Assembly: GCA_033782935.1 (NCBI GenBank)
Contig: JAWQEG010000370.1
Coordinates: 82,001-146,000 of the forward strand
Origin: Petrolisthes cinctipes
Taxonomy: Eukaryota; Arthropoda; Malacostraca; Decapoda; Porcellanidae
Length of the DNA stretch: 64,000 bases
Reading direction: 5' to 3'
The notes below the pieces were generated by a model that saw nothing but the letters and a program-made list of their open reading frames with translations, had not been told where the DNA came from and searched no databases. Below, piece by piece: positions 52,957 through 63,221 of this stretch (positions are counted from its first letter, which is position 1; each line of letters starts with the position of its first letter). Made by a program: the position numbers and the translations under genes.

Positions 52957-53040
52957 CAACCCGGGTTGGCAACCTGTGTTGCTCCGAAAAACCCGGGTTG
53001 TATGGTATAAATAGAACACGCCGACCACCAACCCGGGTTG
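52957..53040 (+). promoter_or_regulatory. Core promoter with TATA box and three AACCCGGGTT palindromes
   Basis: CAACCCGGGTTG, a perfect 12-bp palindrome, lies at 52,957-52,968 and 53,029-53,040, and its 10-bp core AACCCGGGTT at 52,990-52,999. A TATA box (TATAAATAG) lies at 53,006-53,014, between the second and third copies and 54 bp before the ATG at 53,068, giving a short predicted leader. An extra dyad GCAAC-CTGT-GTTGC is at 52,969-52,982. The third palindrome would overlap the expected transcription start, so a bound protein could block or place the polymerase. Confidence 0.65.
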
Positions 53041-53067
53041 ATGTTCCTTTGTTTGTAAACATTGAAG

Positions 53068-55189
53068 ATGACATCACAAGACCCAGCAGAGCAGTTTTTC
53101 CCAGTATTGTGCGCGGCACTCGCAGAATTCGATGATGAATCTAGTGATTCCCTACCTGCACATGTTGGTAGTGTAGTTATGGGCTTCGCAGATATGTCAC
53201 GGTAAGGAAAAGTTGTTTGATACTAGAAAAGGCCTTCACGCTGAACCATAACATTTTTCCACTGTCATCTGTAATCCAGCTTCAACCTCAGGGCATCCAG
53301 CTATTTTATTAGTTCTTTTTTCTGAATGATGGACTGCATCGAGAGAAATGATTTCCCTCTGCATAAATTGAATGATGGAAATCGGGGTGTTTCACATGAA
53401 ATTAATTAGAATAGAAGTTGCATTGTGGATAAATTTTTCACCTTAAATTACAAAACAAGTGTGAATAAGAATATTTTTAACATACAGTAATGCAATAGAT
53501 ATATCTCTACTCTGCATAACTTTCATTCAATGCACTTTCAGTCACAAACGTAACCATCTTTTTAGGTGACAGGTTTTTGCACCAGAATCAACTTCCAAGA
53601 TCATTTGTACCATGATGTTTCACATACCATGTAATAAGGTAAATTTACAGAAGTACTGAGTTCAATATATTGTATATTTTAGTATCATTACCTACTATTT
53701 TGGACCATTCTAAGACACTTTTCATCTATGATGTTTCTCTCGGAGATGCCCCGTTTTACAAACATAATTTGGAAATTAGTCTGACCTAACCTAACCTAGA
53801 CCACAGAAGACTACCAGGATCTTACCTGGGCAAACTACCGGGACCTAACCTGGGCAAACTACCGGGATATAACCGATGTAAACTATCATAAAGTGACCAG
53901 GGAAAATTCCCGGGACCTAGCCGGGCCTGGCGCGGCCCTAGCCAAGAACGCAGTACTTCTGTAATTATACCTGTAATAAATCAGATCTTGGGTTGGCCAG
54001 AACATCCGCTTTTACAGTTGTTTGCACTACAGTACCACCGGAGTGATGTATAGACTACTGTGCTAATAGTGTTTTGCTCCTGTGTTGCAGAACACATGAA
54101 GAAAGTGATCGTTCATTTCCTGGAGACTTATTGGCCATGGATGAAAGAATATTCTTCCAGCATCTTCGTGTTACAAAGTATGCATTTCACTATTTGCTGG
54201 AGAAGATAACGAAATATGATGCTCCATCCAGAGTCCATGGCAAAGAAGAGATTCCTGCCATCAAAAGATTATCGTTAACATTATGGTTTTTAGGAAACAA
54301 GACAATATTTCGGGAAACTGCAGTTCAGGTTCAAAGGACAATCAGTGCTGTGCATCGTGTGTTCTATGCAACTATTCTTTTAATATGCCAATTAACAGAT
54401 CAGATAATTAGTTGGCCATCAAATGTTGATGAAACTGAAACAGAATTTTATGAAATTGCAAGATTTCCTATTATTGTTGGAGCTATAGATGCAACTCATA
54501 AAAAACTTCAGGCCCCAGAAAAGCAGCAGAAAGATTACTTAGATCGTACAATGACCCACAGTGTCGTGTTGCTCGCAGTGTGTGATGCAAACAAGAAATT
54601 TACTCATATATCAACAGGATGTCCTGGAAGTATTCATGATCAGCGATGTTTAGACCTCTCCCACAAGTTAAGTTCTGCTTTTAGAAATCCACCTAATGAT
54701 TCATTTCCCAGGCATGAGTTGCATTTAGCTGGTGACTCAGGATTTAAATTAGAAACAAGTTTAATGATTCCATTCAAAGATCTTGGGCACCTAACAAATA
54801 AACAGTCCATATCCAATAACAAATTATCAAAGTCTAGAGTCGTAATAGAAAATGCTTTTGGTCTATTGAAGGGTAGGTTTCGATGCCTGAAACATCTGGA
54901 GGTTGACATAAACAATGTGACATCAATTATCGTTGCATGTTGCGTAATTCACAACATAGCTAGTATGTTCCCTGATCGATTCCCCTTGCCTGAAGTGTCT
55001 GAGGCTTCTGGTGAACCACCTGGTGTAGAGTGTCCCATGAAAATCCTTACCAGAGGGCAGCAGAAAAAAGAAATCACAATTGTAATAATTTGCATTAAGA
55101 GTCGTCATTCTAATGTACAGCTCCGGACAGATCAATGGTCCACACCCCATCCATCAGCGACTTGGTTTGGGCCTCGTGGGATCTGGTAA
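53068..55189 (+). CDS. HARBI1-like nuclease (PIF/Harbinger transposase family), two exons
   Basis: Exon 1 is 53,068-53,201 (MTSQDPAEQFFPVLCAA... to ...GFADMS), a GTAAGG donor opens the intron at 53,202 and a TGTTGCAG acceptor ends it at 54,090; exon 2 runs from 54,091 to 55,189. The join completes a codon (CG+A, Arg) and the frame continues as THEESDRSFPGDL, giving about 410 residues, somewhat longer than the ~350 of HARBI1. Exon 2 has an N-terminal helix-turn-helix-like region (IPAIKRLSLTLWFLGN then FRETAVQVQRTISAVHRVF) and the DDE_Tnp_4 nuclease core: VGAIDATH (first Asp), LAGDSGF (second Asp) and VVIENAFGLLKGRFRCL (Glu). All three catalytic acids are kept and there is no stop or frameshift. 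The last ~35 residues (after RGQQKKEI) look unlike the family, so the real C-terminus may differ. It may be a live transposase, or a gene captured by the host; a Myb-like partner gene and terminal repeats were not found. Confidence 0.85.
53811..53930. repeat. 24-bp minisatellite in the intron of the HARBI1-like gene
   Basis: Four to five units of 24 bp built on CTACCGGGACCTAACCTGGG start at 53,811, 53,835, 53,859, 53,883 and (weak) 53,907. A related three-unit array lies at 58,546. Confidence 0.85.
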
Positions 55190-55351
55190 CAGTTGCAGGT
55201 GGAGGGAGGGGGGATGTTAGTGGGAGAGGAGGAGAGAAATGTGGGCGGAGCTATATAGGAGGGTAACGAATGATCAGGTAGAGAGACGTGTGTCAGGAGG
55301 AATGAATGAAGCATACACTGTGAACGGTATCGAATCACCAATAGTATAAAG

Positions 55352-55540
55352 CAGGGTTCTTTAAACTTTTTCAGTCGTGACTCAGTTTTTACTATGACAT
55401 CATTCTCGCGACCCATACAGAAAGATCTTTTACAAATGATCAGAATTATCAACCAAAGAAAATACAAGGCCAGAAACTGAAACGTAATATTTATGATTAA
55501 AAGGAATTCTAACCAGAATTATAAACACTGCCTCACCTAC

Positions 55541-55580
<40 letters not shown>

Positions 55581-55799
55581 CTCTCTCAAGAAGGCTAATA
55601 TTCGTGCAATGATTTTGTTTTATTGATAATTAAATATATGAATATTCGATTATAAAAATACGTTAGGTGGATTCATGTATGAACTTCATATTTATTTTAT
55701 TGTCACGAACATTATTATTCTATTTTATTCATGTATTTATTTTTGTGAGCCTGCGACCCAGTTTGGAGGAATTCGGGACCCGTAGTTTGAAGAATCCTC
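55352..55799. mobile_element. hAT-like MITE (448 bp)
   Basis: Ends CAGGGTTCTTTAAACT and (reverse complement) GAGGATTCTTCAAACT form an imperfect terminal inverted repeat of about 16 bp. They are flanked by GTATAAAG (55,344-55,351) and GTTTAAAG (55,800-55,807), an 8-bp target duplication with one mismatch, as expected for hAT. The interior holds a (CT)15 run and the CGCGACCC / GCGACCCAGTTTGG strings common to CAGGGGTTC-type hAT elements. No coding sequence. Confidence 0.6.
55547..55577. repeat. (CT)n microsatellite
   Basis: About fifteen CT units in an unbroken run, inside the hAT-like MITE. Confidence 0.95.
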
Positions 55800-55807
55800 G
55801 TTTAAAG

Positions 55808-56060
55808 AAGTGCATACTGCATTAACGTAGGTGGATATAGGAGAGAAGAAATGTGATGATTTGAGGCGAGGGTGAGGGGGAAGAGGGTAAGACAAATGAA
55901 GGTGATTAGTTGAAAAGTAATAACAAACAAATATAATTAGAATATCTGTTACATTATGTCCTTTAAATAAAGGCACTGTCTTTTGTTCACCATCGTAGTG
56001 GGATAGACTACTGAATATATATTATCCTTTGGATATTAGACAGCTATCCCTGTATTCCTT
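55808..56060. other. Non-coding spacer
   Basis: No open frame or recognisable element; AT-rich intergenic sequence. Confidence 0.4.
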
Positions 56061-56067
56061 TTATCCC

Positions 56068-56280
56068 TCGTGCTTGCCCCGTAGGGGAGTATTGCCTGTA
56101 ATGATGTGGGCAATACTTTAAGGGTTTGGGCGCCCCTTCGGCCCCCGCCACTAGCTTATATTTCTTCAACTGTCCCTCCTTTCTTCCTATTTCATTCTTG
56201 CTTGCTGTCACACCTCTCTATCACCTTTTCCTGGTGCTAAATGACCTCGCTGTTGCGCCACCTAATATCAATCCAATTCC
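56068..56280 (+). mobile_element. Retroposon fragment (LINE/SINE 3' end), plus orientation
   Basis: Starts TCGTGCTTGCCCCGTAGGGG and runs through GCCCCTTCGGCCCCC, a pyrimidine-rich middle (CAACTGTCCCTCCTTTC), then GTGCTAAATGACCTCGCTG, TTGCGCCACCTAATATCAAT. I know this layout as an abundant decapod crustacean repeat (from memory, not searched). Its 3' end matches the inverted fragment at 56,787 and, more weakly, the LINE tail at 51,540. Confidence 0.6.
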
Positions 56281-56786
56281 TCGTGCTTGTAGTCCACCCT
56301 ATTTATCACCTTCTCCCAAGCCCAGCTGTTTTGTTTTCTTTTTCGGCAGAAGACGGTTTAATTTTCTAACTTTTTTAACAATCATATTTGTCAACAAATT
56401 CATTAAGCTATTTACCAGGATTTTTTTCTTCTAAATATGCATTTCCTTAAAAATAATCGATGTTAAACTTAAATAGGCGCCGCTATATGGCGTTTTCAAT
56501 AAACTTGGTCTAATTTTATGCATAGGCTATTATATTACAGTATCTCTCAAGTAACTGGCAACCTTACACATCATCCCTACTGTCTTATCCCTCTCTCGCT
56601 TGCCCTTCCCTTCTTTCTTACCGTTTATCTTTTCTTTCTCATATTTTTAACCTTCTCATTCGTTCTTAAAAAGTTTTAATGACATAGGCCTTTCTCCCTT
56701 ATCACTTATAGTCCAATTATATGATTCGAAAAACTGCGGCTGAGATTATGTTGTTGATCACATTTTAGTTCTCAATATGTAGAGGT
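56281..56786. other. Spacer between the two inverted retroposon ends
   Basis: AT-rich non-coding sequence. A small stretch at about 56,475-56,500 (AGGCGCCGCTATATGGCG) resembles the core of the neighbouring retroposon ends but is too short to classify. Confidence 0.4.
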
Positions 56787-56912
56787 TAATTGATTGATTG
56801 ATATTAGGCGCCGCAACAGCGAGGTCATATAGCGCCAGAAAACGGTGATAGAGAGGCGAGACAGCAAGAAGGAAGGAAGTAGAAAGAAAAGAGTGGTAGT
56901 TGAAAAACTAAA
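56787..56912 (-). mobile_element. Retroposon fragment (LINE/SINE 3' end), minus orientation
   Basis: Reverse complement reads TTTCTGGCGCTATATGACCT, CGCTGTTGCGGCGCCTAAT, then ATCAATCAATCAATT, with the same pyrimidine-rich stretch (CTGTCTCGCCTCTCTATCACC) upstream as the plus copy at 56,190-56,230. It therefore has the polarity of a truncated minus-strand insertion with an AATC-type tail. Confidence 0.65.
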
Positions 56913-57489
56913 AGTATCTTCACTCTGTTGGTGCTGTGAAGCTGCAGAAGACATTGTAAAAAGATATTAGTGTTTAAATTTCTTTGTTGTTTTTTTATAG
57001 CAATAATACTCTGGATGGTGATATAAGGAAAAGATTACCTGTATATATTTGTAGTTAAACCAGGATTTAGCCTTGTAGAATAGGTACAAGTTTGAGGTTA
57101 ATTAAGCAGGAGTAAATTTTACGAGTCTGTTACAACGATCATGCTACTGTAACCCAGGCTCATGCCATTACACCCATCAGTGGGATTATATGGGCCATGG
57201 ATGATACTGTTGTATAATTGGAAAAGGCAACTATGGATATATATCAGCTGGTAGTGGAGGTGAGGGGCTTCAATTGTCAATTTGTAAGTATAGGTAGGTC
57301 TGAAGCAGTGTACTCTCTAATAATGGTGAAACAAAGAAATGACAACAAGCCAAATTATTTATGTGCACTGTATTATGTCCCCACAAAAATGGAGAAGAAC
57401 ATGCATTATAAACCAAAACAAAATGTTTAGTTCCTCTTCAGAAACACAAGCCCATACACCAAAGTCATATTTTAATTAAGTAGAACGTT
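56913..57489. other. Non-coding spacer
   Basis: No recognisable element. An open frame of about 70 codons at 57,218-57,430 shows no motif and is not called. Confidence 0.4.
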
Positions 57490-58206
57490 TTAAAGGAAAG
57501 TAACACCATACCGGTACATACATTGCAAGCTTCGGACATCATCTTTACTGACTTCTAGTACCGGTATAGCATATTCCACCTCGATAGTGACTGGCTCATC
57601 GACAGGGTTATCATCAGTTGTGTCTGGAGGAGGTACACGCACTATCACTCACTCTTTAAATATGTAATTGGATAACCATTTTTGTCCATGATAATATATC
57701 ATCCAAATGAATGCACAAGCAATTTCTTATTATAATGGACAGAAAAAGTACATGTTAATTGCTGAGAATTACTTGTATAATGCTGTAAATACCTATCTAT
57801 TCTTAAAATGATGGTCAACAATGATGTGCCAGTTCCAAGTGGTCCATCATCAGCACCATGTTAGAGTTATACTGGCATTAAAGTAATTAGAAAATTGCAC
57901 TATTACTTTAGACATGAGAGAAGGAAGCCCAGTTACTTCAAACTTTTGTAGTCTCATTACATAATGCTTTACAGCTACGGCACAGTACTTCAACAGCTGT
58001 AAATGATGTAAAAAATGATTATGCACAACCATTTCATTGAACAGATTGCAATATAGAGTTATATAATACCAGTACTATATACACAAAACTACTAGACACT
58101 ATTTATACCTTCATGCCGTTGTACTAAACCAGGGTGTCTAAAATGCTGATAAGCAATAACAAATGCCCTTTTATTGGACTGCAAAGGGCAGAAAGGACAC
58201 TTAAAC
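57490..58206 (-). CDS. C2H2 zinc-finger gene fragment, two exons (partial)
   Basis: On the minus strand, 58,206-58,109 lies between a TTACAG acceptor and a GTATAA donor and encodes a zinc-finger-like peptide starting FKCPFCPLQSNKRAF and ending QHFRHPGLVQRHE (CX2C, 14 residues, HX2H). After a 485-bp intron, a CCTCCTCCAG acceptor at 57,624 opens a second exon (57,623-57,490). Phase is compatible: one base (G) left by the first exon joins AC of the second to give Asp. The second exon encodes an acidic tail (TTDDNPVDEPVTIEVEYAIP) and ends in TAA at 57,490, with ATTAAA about 17 bases downstream. Upstream exons (above 58,206) were not found, so the start is missing here. Function would be nucleic-acid binding by family; the exon model is inference from splice signals and phase. 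Confidence 0.4.
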
Positions 58207-59181
58207 CTGTAATTGAAAGTAACAACTGTAGACAGAATATATTCGTAAGGTCATTCAACAATATATAATAGAGGCAATAGAAACACTACTGTATTAAAAT
58301 ACTGTGGCTTAAAGGAAATAGAAAAAGATGACCAAAGTAAAATGTACACATCAAATAATTCCATGTTCTACTTGAAGTTTGAAGTTTGATGGGTAATATT
58401 AGTAAACAATCCATAAAATATTTCATATTGGTAAACAATCCATAAAATATTTAATATTGGTAAATAATCCATAAATCATTTAATACTTTTCTGTTCTAGA
58501 ATCAGCCAGAGCTGACCCAAGCTAGCTGAGCTGGACTTGACCAAACTACTGGGACCTAACCTGGGCAAATTACTAAATTCTAACCAAGGCAGACTACTGG
58601 GACTTAACTTTGACAGACAACAGTGTGTGGAGCCTTTTAAATTAAGTTATTAGAGGGTCAAGCATGGTCAAAATGCATTGGTGCCCTTTCATTTCATCAT
58701 AAATAAAGGGAATAATGGAATTCAAATCAAGAGGTATAAAAATGCGGCACATTCTTCAATAATATTTCCAGGTTACTCTACCCACAATTTGGTGTCCAGT
58801 ATTTCAATCAACAATTTTCGTAACATGTCAGGCTGATATTAGCATGGAATAACTGTAGTCACAGGAAGAGGAACATCTCTTCTTCAGTCCAGTACCACCC
58901 TGTTGAGTTGGATGTGACTGGCTGTGCAAAATAATAGACATTTTCCTCAAATGCTACTGATTAGGGTACTCATGCCACTTCAAAATCATATTTCCTTTAT
59001 GTATTTTGAAGATCACGTCTCATGTTATGTTAAAATGCCATATATATTTTCCGTCCCGCGACGCTGAATGTTGCCAGATACTTCCAGAAAAATAATACAC
59101 CACAACGGAATCTAATTCAATCGCTTTGCTCGCGAAAAATTCACTACATCGCGCGCCAGCATGCACGCAATGGTATTAGAC
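58207..59181. other. Non-coding stretch with a 24-bp minisatellite
   Basis: AT-rich sequence without genes. It holds short direct repeats of CCATAAAATATTT at 58,411-58,480 and the minisatellite at 58,546-58,617. Near its end (59,052-59,091) is a stretch shared with the LTR-like region at 63,666. Confidence 0.5.
58546..58617. repeat. 24-bp minisatellite, three units
   Basis: Units start at 58,546, 58,570 and 58,594 (CTACTGGGACCTAACCTGGG and diverged versions). Same period and consensus as the array in the HARBI1-like intron 4.7 kb upstream. Confidence 0.8.
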
Positions 59182-59239
59182 CTGGAGCTGACGGAAATTT
59201 AAATTACATCTTGAGTACAAAAGGTTTGAGTGTTGGAAT
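59182..59239 (+). repeat. Left terminal inverted repeat
   Basis: 58 bp from CTGGAGCTGACGG to TGAGTGTTGGAAT; pairs with 63,222-63,279. Confidence 0.85.
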
Positions 59240-59760
59240 CCATTCAGAGTCCATTACAGACCACTCATCGGTGATTTTTAAGTTGTCCAGTTGGTGAGTT
59301 TGGTAAGGGGAGCTCCTTGAACTGCCCCCCAAAATCAGTTTAAATTACATTTTGGAGTACATCAACCAGACTGGTGCCAAAAGTTTTGGTTTTACAGTCT
59401 GATTAGGGATATGGTGTTCTTAAGTTGTGAATTTGGTGCTAAGTCCACTAAAGAACGACCTAAAGATGGCGCTATTGTGCAATTTAAATCACATGTTGAG
59501 TACATCAATCAAACTTAATGATAACGTTCTTCACACCTCACTGATTGAGAATTCGTAGTTCTTAAGCGACAAATTTGGTGCAAAACCCATTAAAGAATGG
59601 CCTAAAGTTGGTGCTACTACCAGCACATTTCAAGTACATGAATGAAACCTAGTGGAATTGTGCTTTACAACTCACTGATCAAGAATGGTTAATTCCTAAA
59701 AGACAAATTTGGTGCAAAGCTATTTTAAGAATGGGATAAAGGGCCACATAAACAACTTTG
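59192..59760. repeat. Subterminal ~142-bp tandem repeats
   Basis: Diverged units begin near 59,196, 59,338, 59,481 and 59,621, each with AATTTAAATTACAT-like and TTGAGTACATCAA-like strings, then AAATTTGGTGCAAA and AAAGAATGGCCTAAAG. The right arm of the transposon has only one such unit (63,189-63,279 plus the part beyond the foldback insertion). Confidence 0.65.
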
Positions 59761-59938
59761 TTTCCATCAGTTTAATAACCATCAACTTTCTGATTGCTTA
59801 AAAAAGTATTTATGAAAATATGAAGTCACTGTATACTGGATATGTAAAAAATCCTAAATTACATTCATTTGCTTATGAGTGAATCAGAGAAAAAATTTCT
59901 ATCGTTGTGTGCTTCTTGTTTGTTTGATAACTTTGGTT

Positions 59939-62437
59939 TTATTCATAATCACCTGATCTGTCCTCTTCATCAGATGATGCAATCTCCATGTCATATTCTG
60001 CCTCTTTCTCTATTTCATGTAGTTCCTCTTCCTCTGGGATGAGAGTTTCTGGGAGTTGCTCTCCATCAACCCATACAGGTTTGTACTGGCCATCAACTAA
60101 CTGCCAGCCATTTTCTTCTGTCGGATGCTGCTCTATGTGACTCTGATCTGCACTGGCCCACAAGTTGGCAACAAATGCTGCTCGCTTTATGTGGGTACTG
60201 ACCTCATCTTCACATGGTGGGAGTCCACTAGCATCAATACCCCTCAAACTGGAAAACAGATTTTTTCCATATCTCTTAGGTCCATAAGCCTGCATGAACT
60301 TCTGATATCTACAGTTGTTAAGGCTGGCGTTTAGCTTAGTTCCATAAACATTGGCTGTAAAGTTCAAGAGGGTTGTTTTCGTGGCATCAGAAACTTGTGT
60401 ATCTCGTGCCATAACTGTGAAAGCATTCTGGTAGTCTGGTCGTTTTTCAAGTATTTTGAATGGCCTAACTTTACCCTTTCATATGAAAGACAAGGTGTAG
60501 CCCGATCCAGTGAAGGAATGAGAGGCTGGTAATGCTTCACAAAGATCTGGTCCAAGCTCCTGAACAATTGCAGTCAAACAGCCGGTTGTTCTTTGCAGCA
60601 GTTCCAATATCCATCCAGAGTCGTGACTGAAACTTATTGCAATGGTACAATAATATCACTGCAACATCTGTATCGGATGCCCTGACCACAATGTCGCTAT
60701 TTGAACAGTCTTTAAATATTGCATGAAGGCAGATCTTTGTGTCAGCCTCTTCGTGGTCATTGCTTAAGCTTTCTACTGTGCTGCGTTGGATCACACCCTC
60801 TTCTACCTTGAATCGGTAGCAATACCCTGGAACATCTAGGATGACTTCCTTGTGCTTTATAATTTCTGCATAGGAGAGGTCCTGCCATTCACTGGCAAGA
60901 AACTGAGGAAGTTGTTTTTTGAATGACCTGGAGTTTAGGGCATCATTCATATCTCATGGCACTCGTCGCTGCTCTGGCCCAGTGATGACAAATGTTCTGT
61001 TGTCAGCTCCCCTTCTGTCCCGTTCAGTGTCCTTTATTGATGGTTGTGGATAGTCATCAAAGACAATGTGAATGGATTTGGCTGAACTTCTAAGAATCTG
61101 GATAAGAATACTCCTGGCTAGTCCTCCGTAAGTTGGGGGCAAACTTGTTGGCAAGCTGTGAAGTAGAAACTGCCCATCTATGATATGAGCACTTACTTCC
61201 ACTGGCCTGTCATGGTCTTTCACACTGTTTTCCAAAATTTCAAACAAAGCACTCTTGTTAGTCTTTGCCATCACTTCATCTGGGCTAGCCATGGTCAGAG
61301 GTACTGGGGTTAGTGGGTAACGGAGGACATGCCGCATGTCCATGTCAAGTTTCCTATTGGTAGCAAGAACAAGGAGACGACCCATCAGATCACGTGCCCC
61401 TTTGAGGGCTGCAACTACATTGTTCCTGGCTCGACGATTGGTTGCAGATTCATCAAATGTTTTCAGCTTTTCCTTCTTGATAGGTCTTTCGAAGTTCAGG
61501 GAGTCTTTTTCACACGATTCTATGAATGCCTTGTGCCTGGCTTTCCCTTTTGTTGGTACTCCAAGGAGACTTTGTTGAATTTCTTCACTGGCACCCTTTC
61601 CAGTGGTGATGTTGGATAGTGTCTCTGGAGCATGGTTTTTATCAAATGGATTGTTTGTGTTGCAAATGTGGTTGATGATCTTCTGTAGGTCTTCATTGTC
61701 TTGTTGAATTCGTCTTGGACGCAGTTCTAGTGTGACATCTTTTGTGATAAGCCCGGTCATTTCTTGAAGTTGAGTGATAAAGGATGCTCTTGTAGCTTTT
61801 GTGATAATTCATCGCAGTCTTGCAGAGTAATCATTGGTGAATGAGGTGATTCCTCTCAGGCGAGATGCAGCATCAGCATTGATTGTCTGCTCTAATGCCA
61901 ATTCAATAGGAATTCTGCTGAAGTCATGTTCTGTTCTCCTCACAGTGAAGCAACCATTGTTGAGGATCTCTCTGAGCCCAGAATGAGTGCATCCATGTTC
62001 AGCAAATCCAGTTTTTCCTGTGCAAATTACAGAATAAGCAAGTAGCGGGGATTATTGCAGATGAAGTAGATTTGGCATTGTCATCTGCTCTTGTAGAAGA
62101 GCGGAGATGCGGCACACTCCTATCGCTAGTGTCAGATTTCCTATCCTCAGAAAAAATAGTTGTGGAACTCACAGCTGTGAATTTCTGATAGCAGGCCATG
62201 TGATAGCCATCTGTCTCAGTAGGACGTTGTGGCAAACTGACAACTACATCATAATACACTGACTTTGCAAACTTGAGGTTTTTCACGCCTGTTTTGGGCT
62301 GCAGCCTGCACAACACACCAGTTTTTTTTATCAATGGGCAAAATGTCACAACAATCTTTCTTCACAGTCCTTTTCCCAGAAACGTGAAGAATACATCTTC
62401 TGACTCCGGGGACATCACTGCTTCCAGTTGGCTCCAT
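59939..62437 (-). pseudogene. Transposon-borne gene of unassigned family (EEADT / DTDV / FIxKGK motifs), decayed
   Basis: Read on the minus strand, about 830 codons of continuous similarity can be followed through several frames. First comes an N-terminal part with Cys pairs (62,437-61,999; ATCLFCNLH). Next is a segment around 61,990-61,800 (GFAEHGCTHSGLREI, LEQTINADAASRLRGI), then a long block 61,760-60,954 with IHIVFDDYPQPSIKDTERDR. A TGA (60,951-60,953) separates that from 60,950-60,537 (EEADTKICLHAIF, VVRASDTDVAVILLYH). After a frameshift comes LPASHSFTGSGYTLSFI, a TGA, then KGKVRPFKILEKRPDY and 60,412-59,939 with an acidic C-terminus. I recognise this motif series from multicopy uncharacterised proteins of cnidarians and crustaceans. 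The paired acidic motifs recall PIN/FEN-type nucleases, but that is only a suggestion. At least three nonsense codons and two or more frameshifts make this copy inactive. Location between terminal inverted repeats suggests it is the element's own gene. Confidence 0.7.
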
Positions 62438-62582
62438 TTAAGTGTTTCTGATAGTGGCTGCCTGAAAAAAAAGGGGTTTTATAAGCAAATATTCACCTTA
62501 AGGGACATTTGATCCAAAAATATCCTAATGAAATAGAGGAATGTGAAAAACACAATTCCACTAGGTGTTTTAAATGTGCCGG

Positions 62583-63184
62583 TGTATTATGCAAAACGCA
62601 GGACCATGCAGATTCCAGGACGAGAGAGAAAAAACGATTATAGCGACACCTGTCGGTGCGCAAGTAAAACAGGAGTGTTCAATATTATTAAATATGCATT
62701 TTTAATACATTTCAGCTAATTAATTTAATTATTTAATTAATTTAATTATTATTGATTTTCAGGAAAAAAACGGCTCTTTTATCAAATTAATTACTATAAA
62801 TGACTAATATAAATAAAAAATAAACATAAATTAATTTGGTAAGAAAAGCCGTTTTTAAAGAATAAAATATTAAAAACAATTAAATTAATTAATTAAAATT
62901 TATTTTTAATTACAAAACATAATGCTATTTAACTTTAAAATGTTTATTTTTTATTTATATTAGTCATTTATAGTAATTAATTTGATAAAAGAGCCGTTTT
63001 TTTCCTGAAAATCAATAATAATTAAATTAATTAAATAATTAAATTAATTAGCTGAAATGTATTAAAAATGCATATTTAATAATATTGAACACTCCTGTTT
63101 TACTTGCGCACCGACAGGTGTCGCTATAATCGCTTTTTCTCTCTCGTCCTGGAATCTGCATGGTCCTGCGGTTTGCATAATACA
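62583..63184. mobile_element. 602-bp foldback (palindromic) element
   Basis: Two 245-nt arms (62,583-62,827 and 62,940-63,184) are near-perfect reverse complements around a 112-nt AT-rich loop. Ends read TGTATTATGC and are flanked by CCGG on both sides (62,579-62,582 and 63,185-63,188). Comparison with the other arm of the host transposon shows the empty site as CTACTACCAGCACATTT (59,616 on), so CCGG is the likely 4-bp target duplication. No coding sequence. Confidence 0.8.
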
Positions 63185-63221
63185 CCGGTAGTAGCGCCAA
63201 CTTTAGGCCATTCTTAAATAT

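Noticed and set aside
53780..53800. Telomere-like CCTAACCTAA
   Set aside because: Only two units; too short to be a telomeric tract and it merges with the 24-bp minisatellite wording.
56126..56434. 102-codon frame in the retroposon fragment
   Set aside because: It spans a pyrimidine-rich retroposon end and spacer; low complexity and no homology recognised.
57850..58032. A third minus-strand exon with CRSC between the two zinc-finger exons
   Set aside because: An acceptor (TTTACAG) is present and the phase fits, but no GT donor occurs before an in-frame TGA.
60125..60334. Open frames on the plus strand opposite the decayed transposon gene, also 61,329-61,619
   Set aside because: They are antisense shadows of the minus-strand frames, which carry the recognisable motifs.
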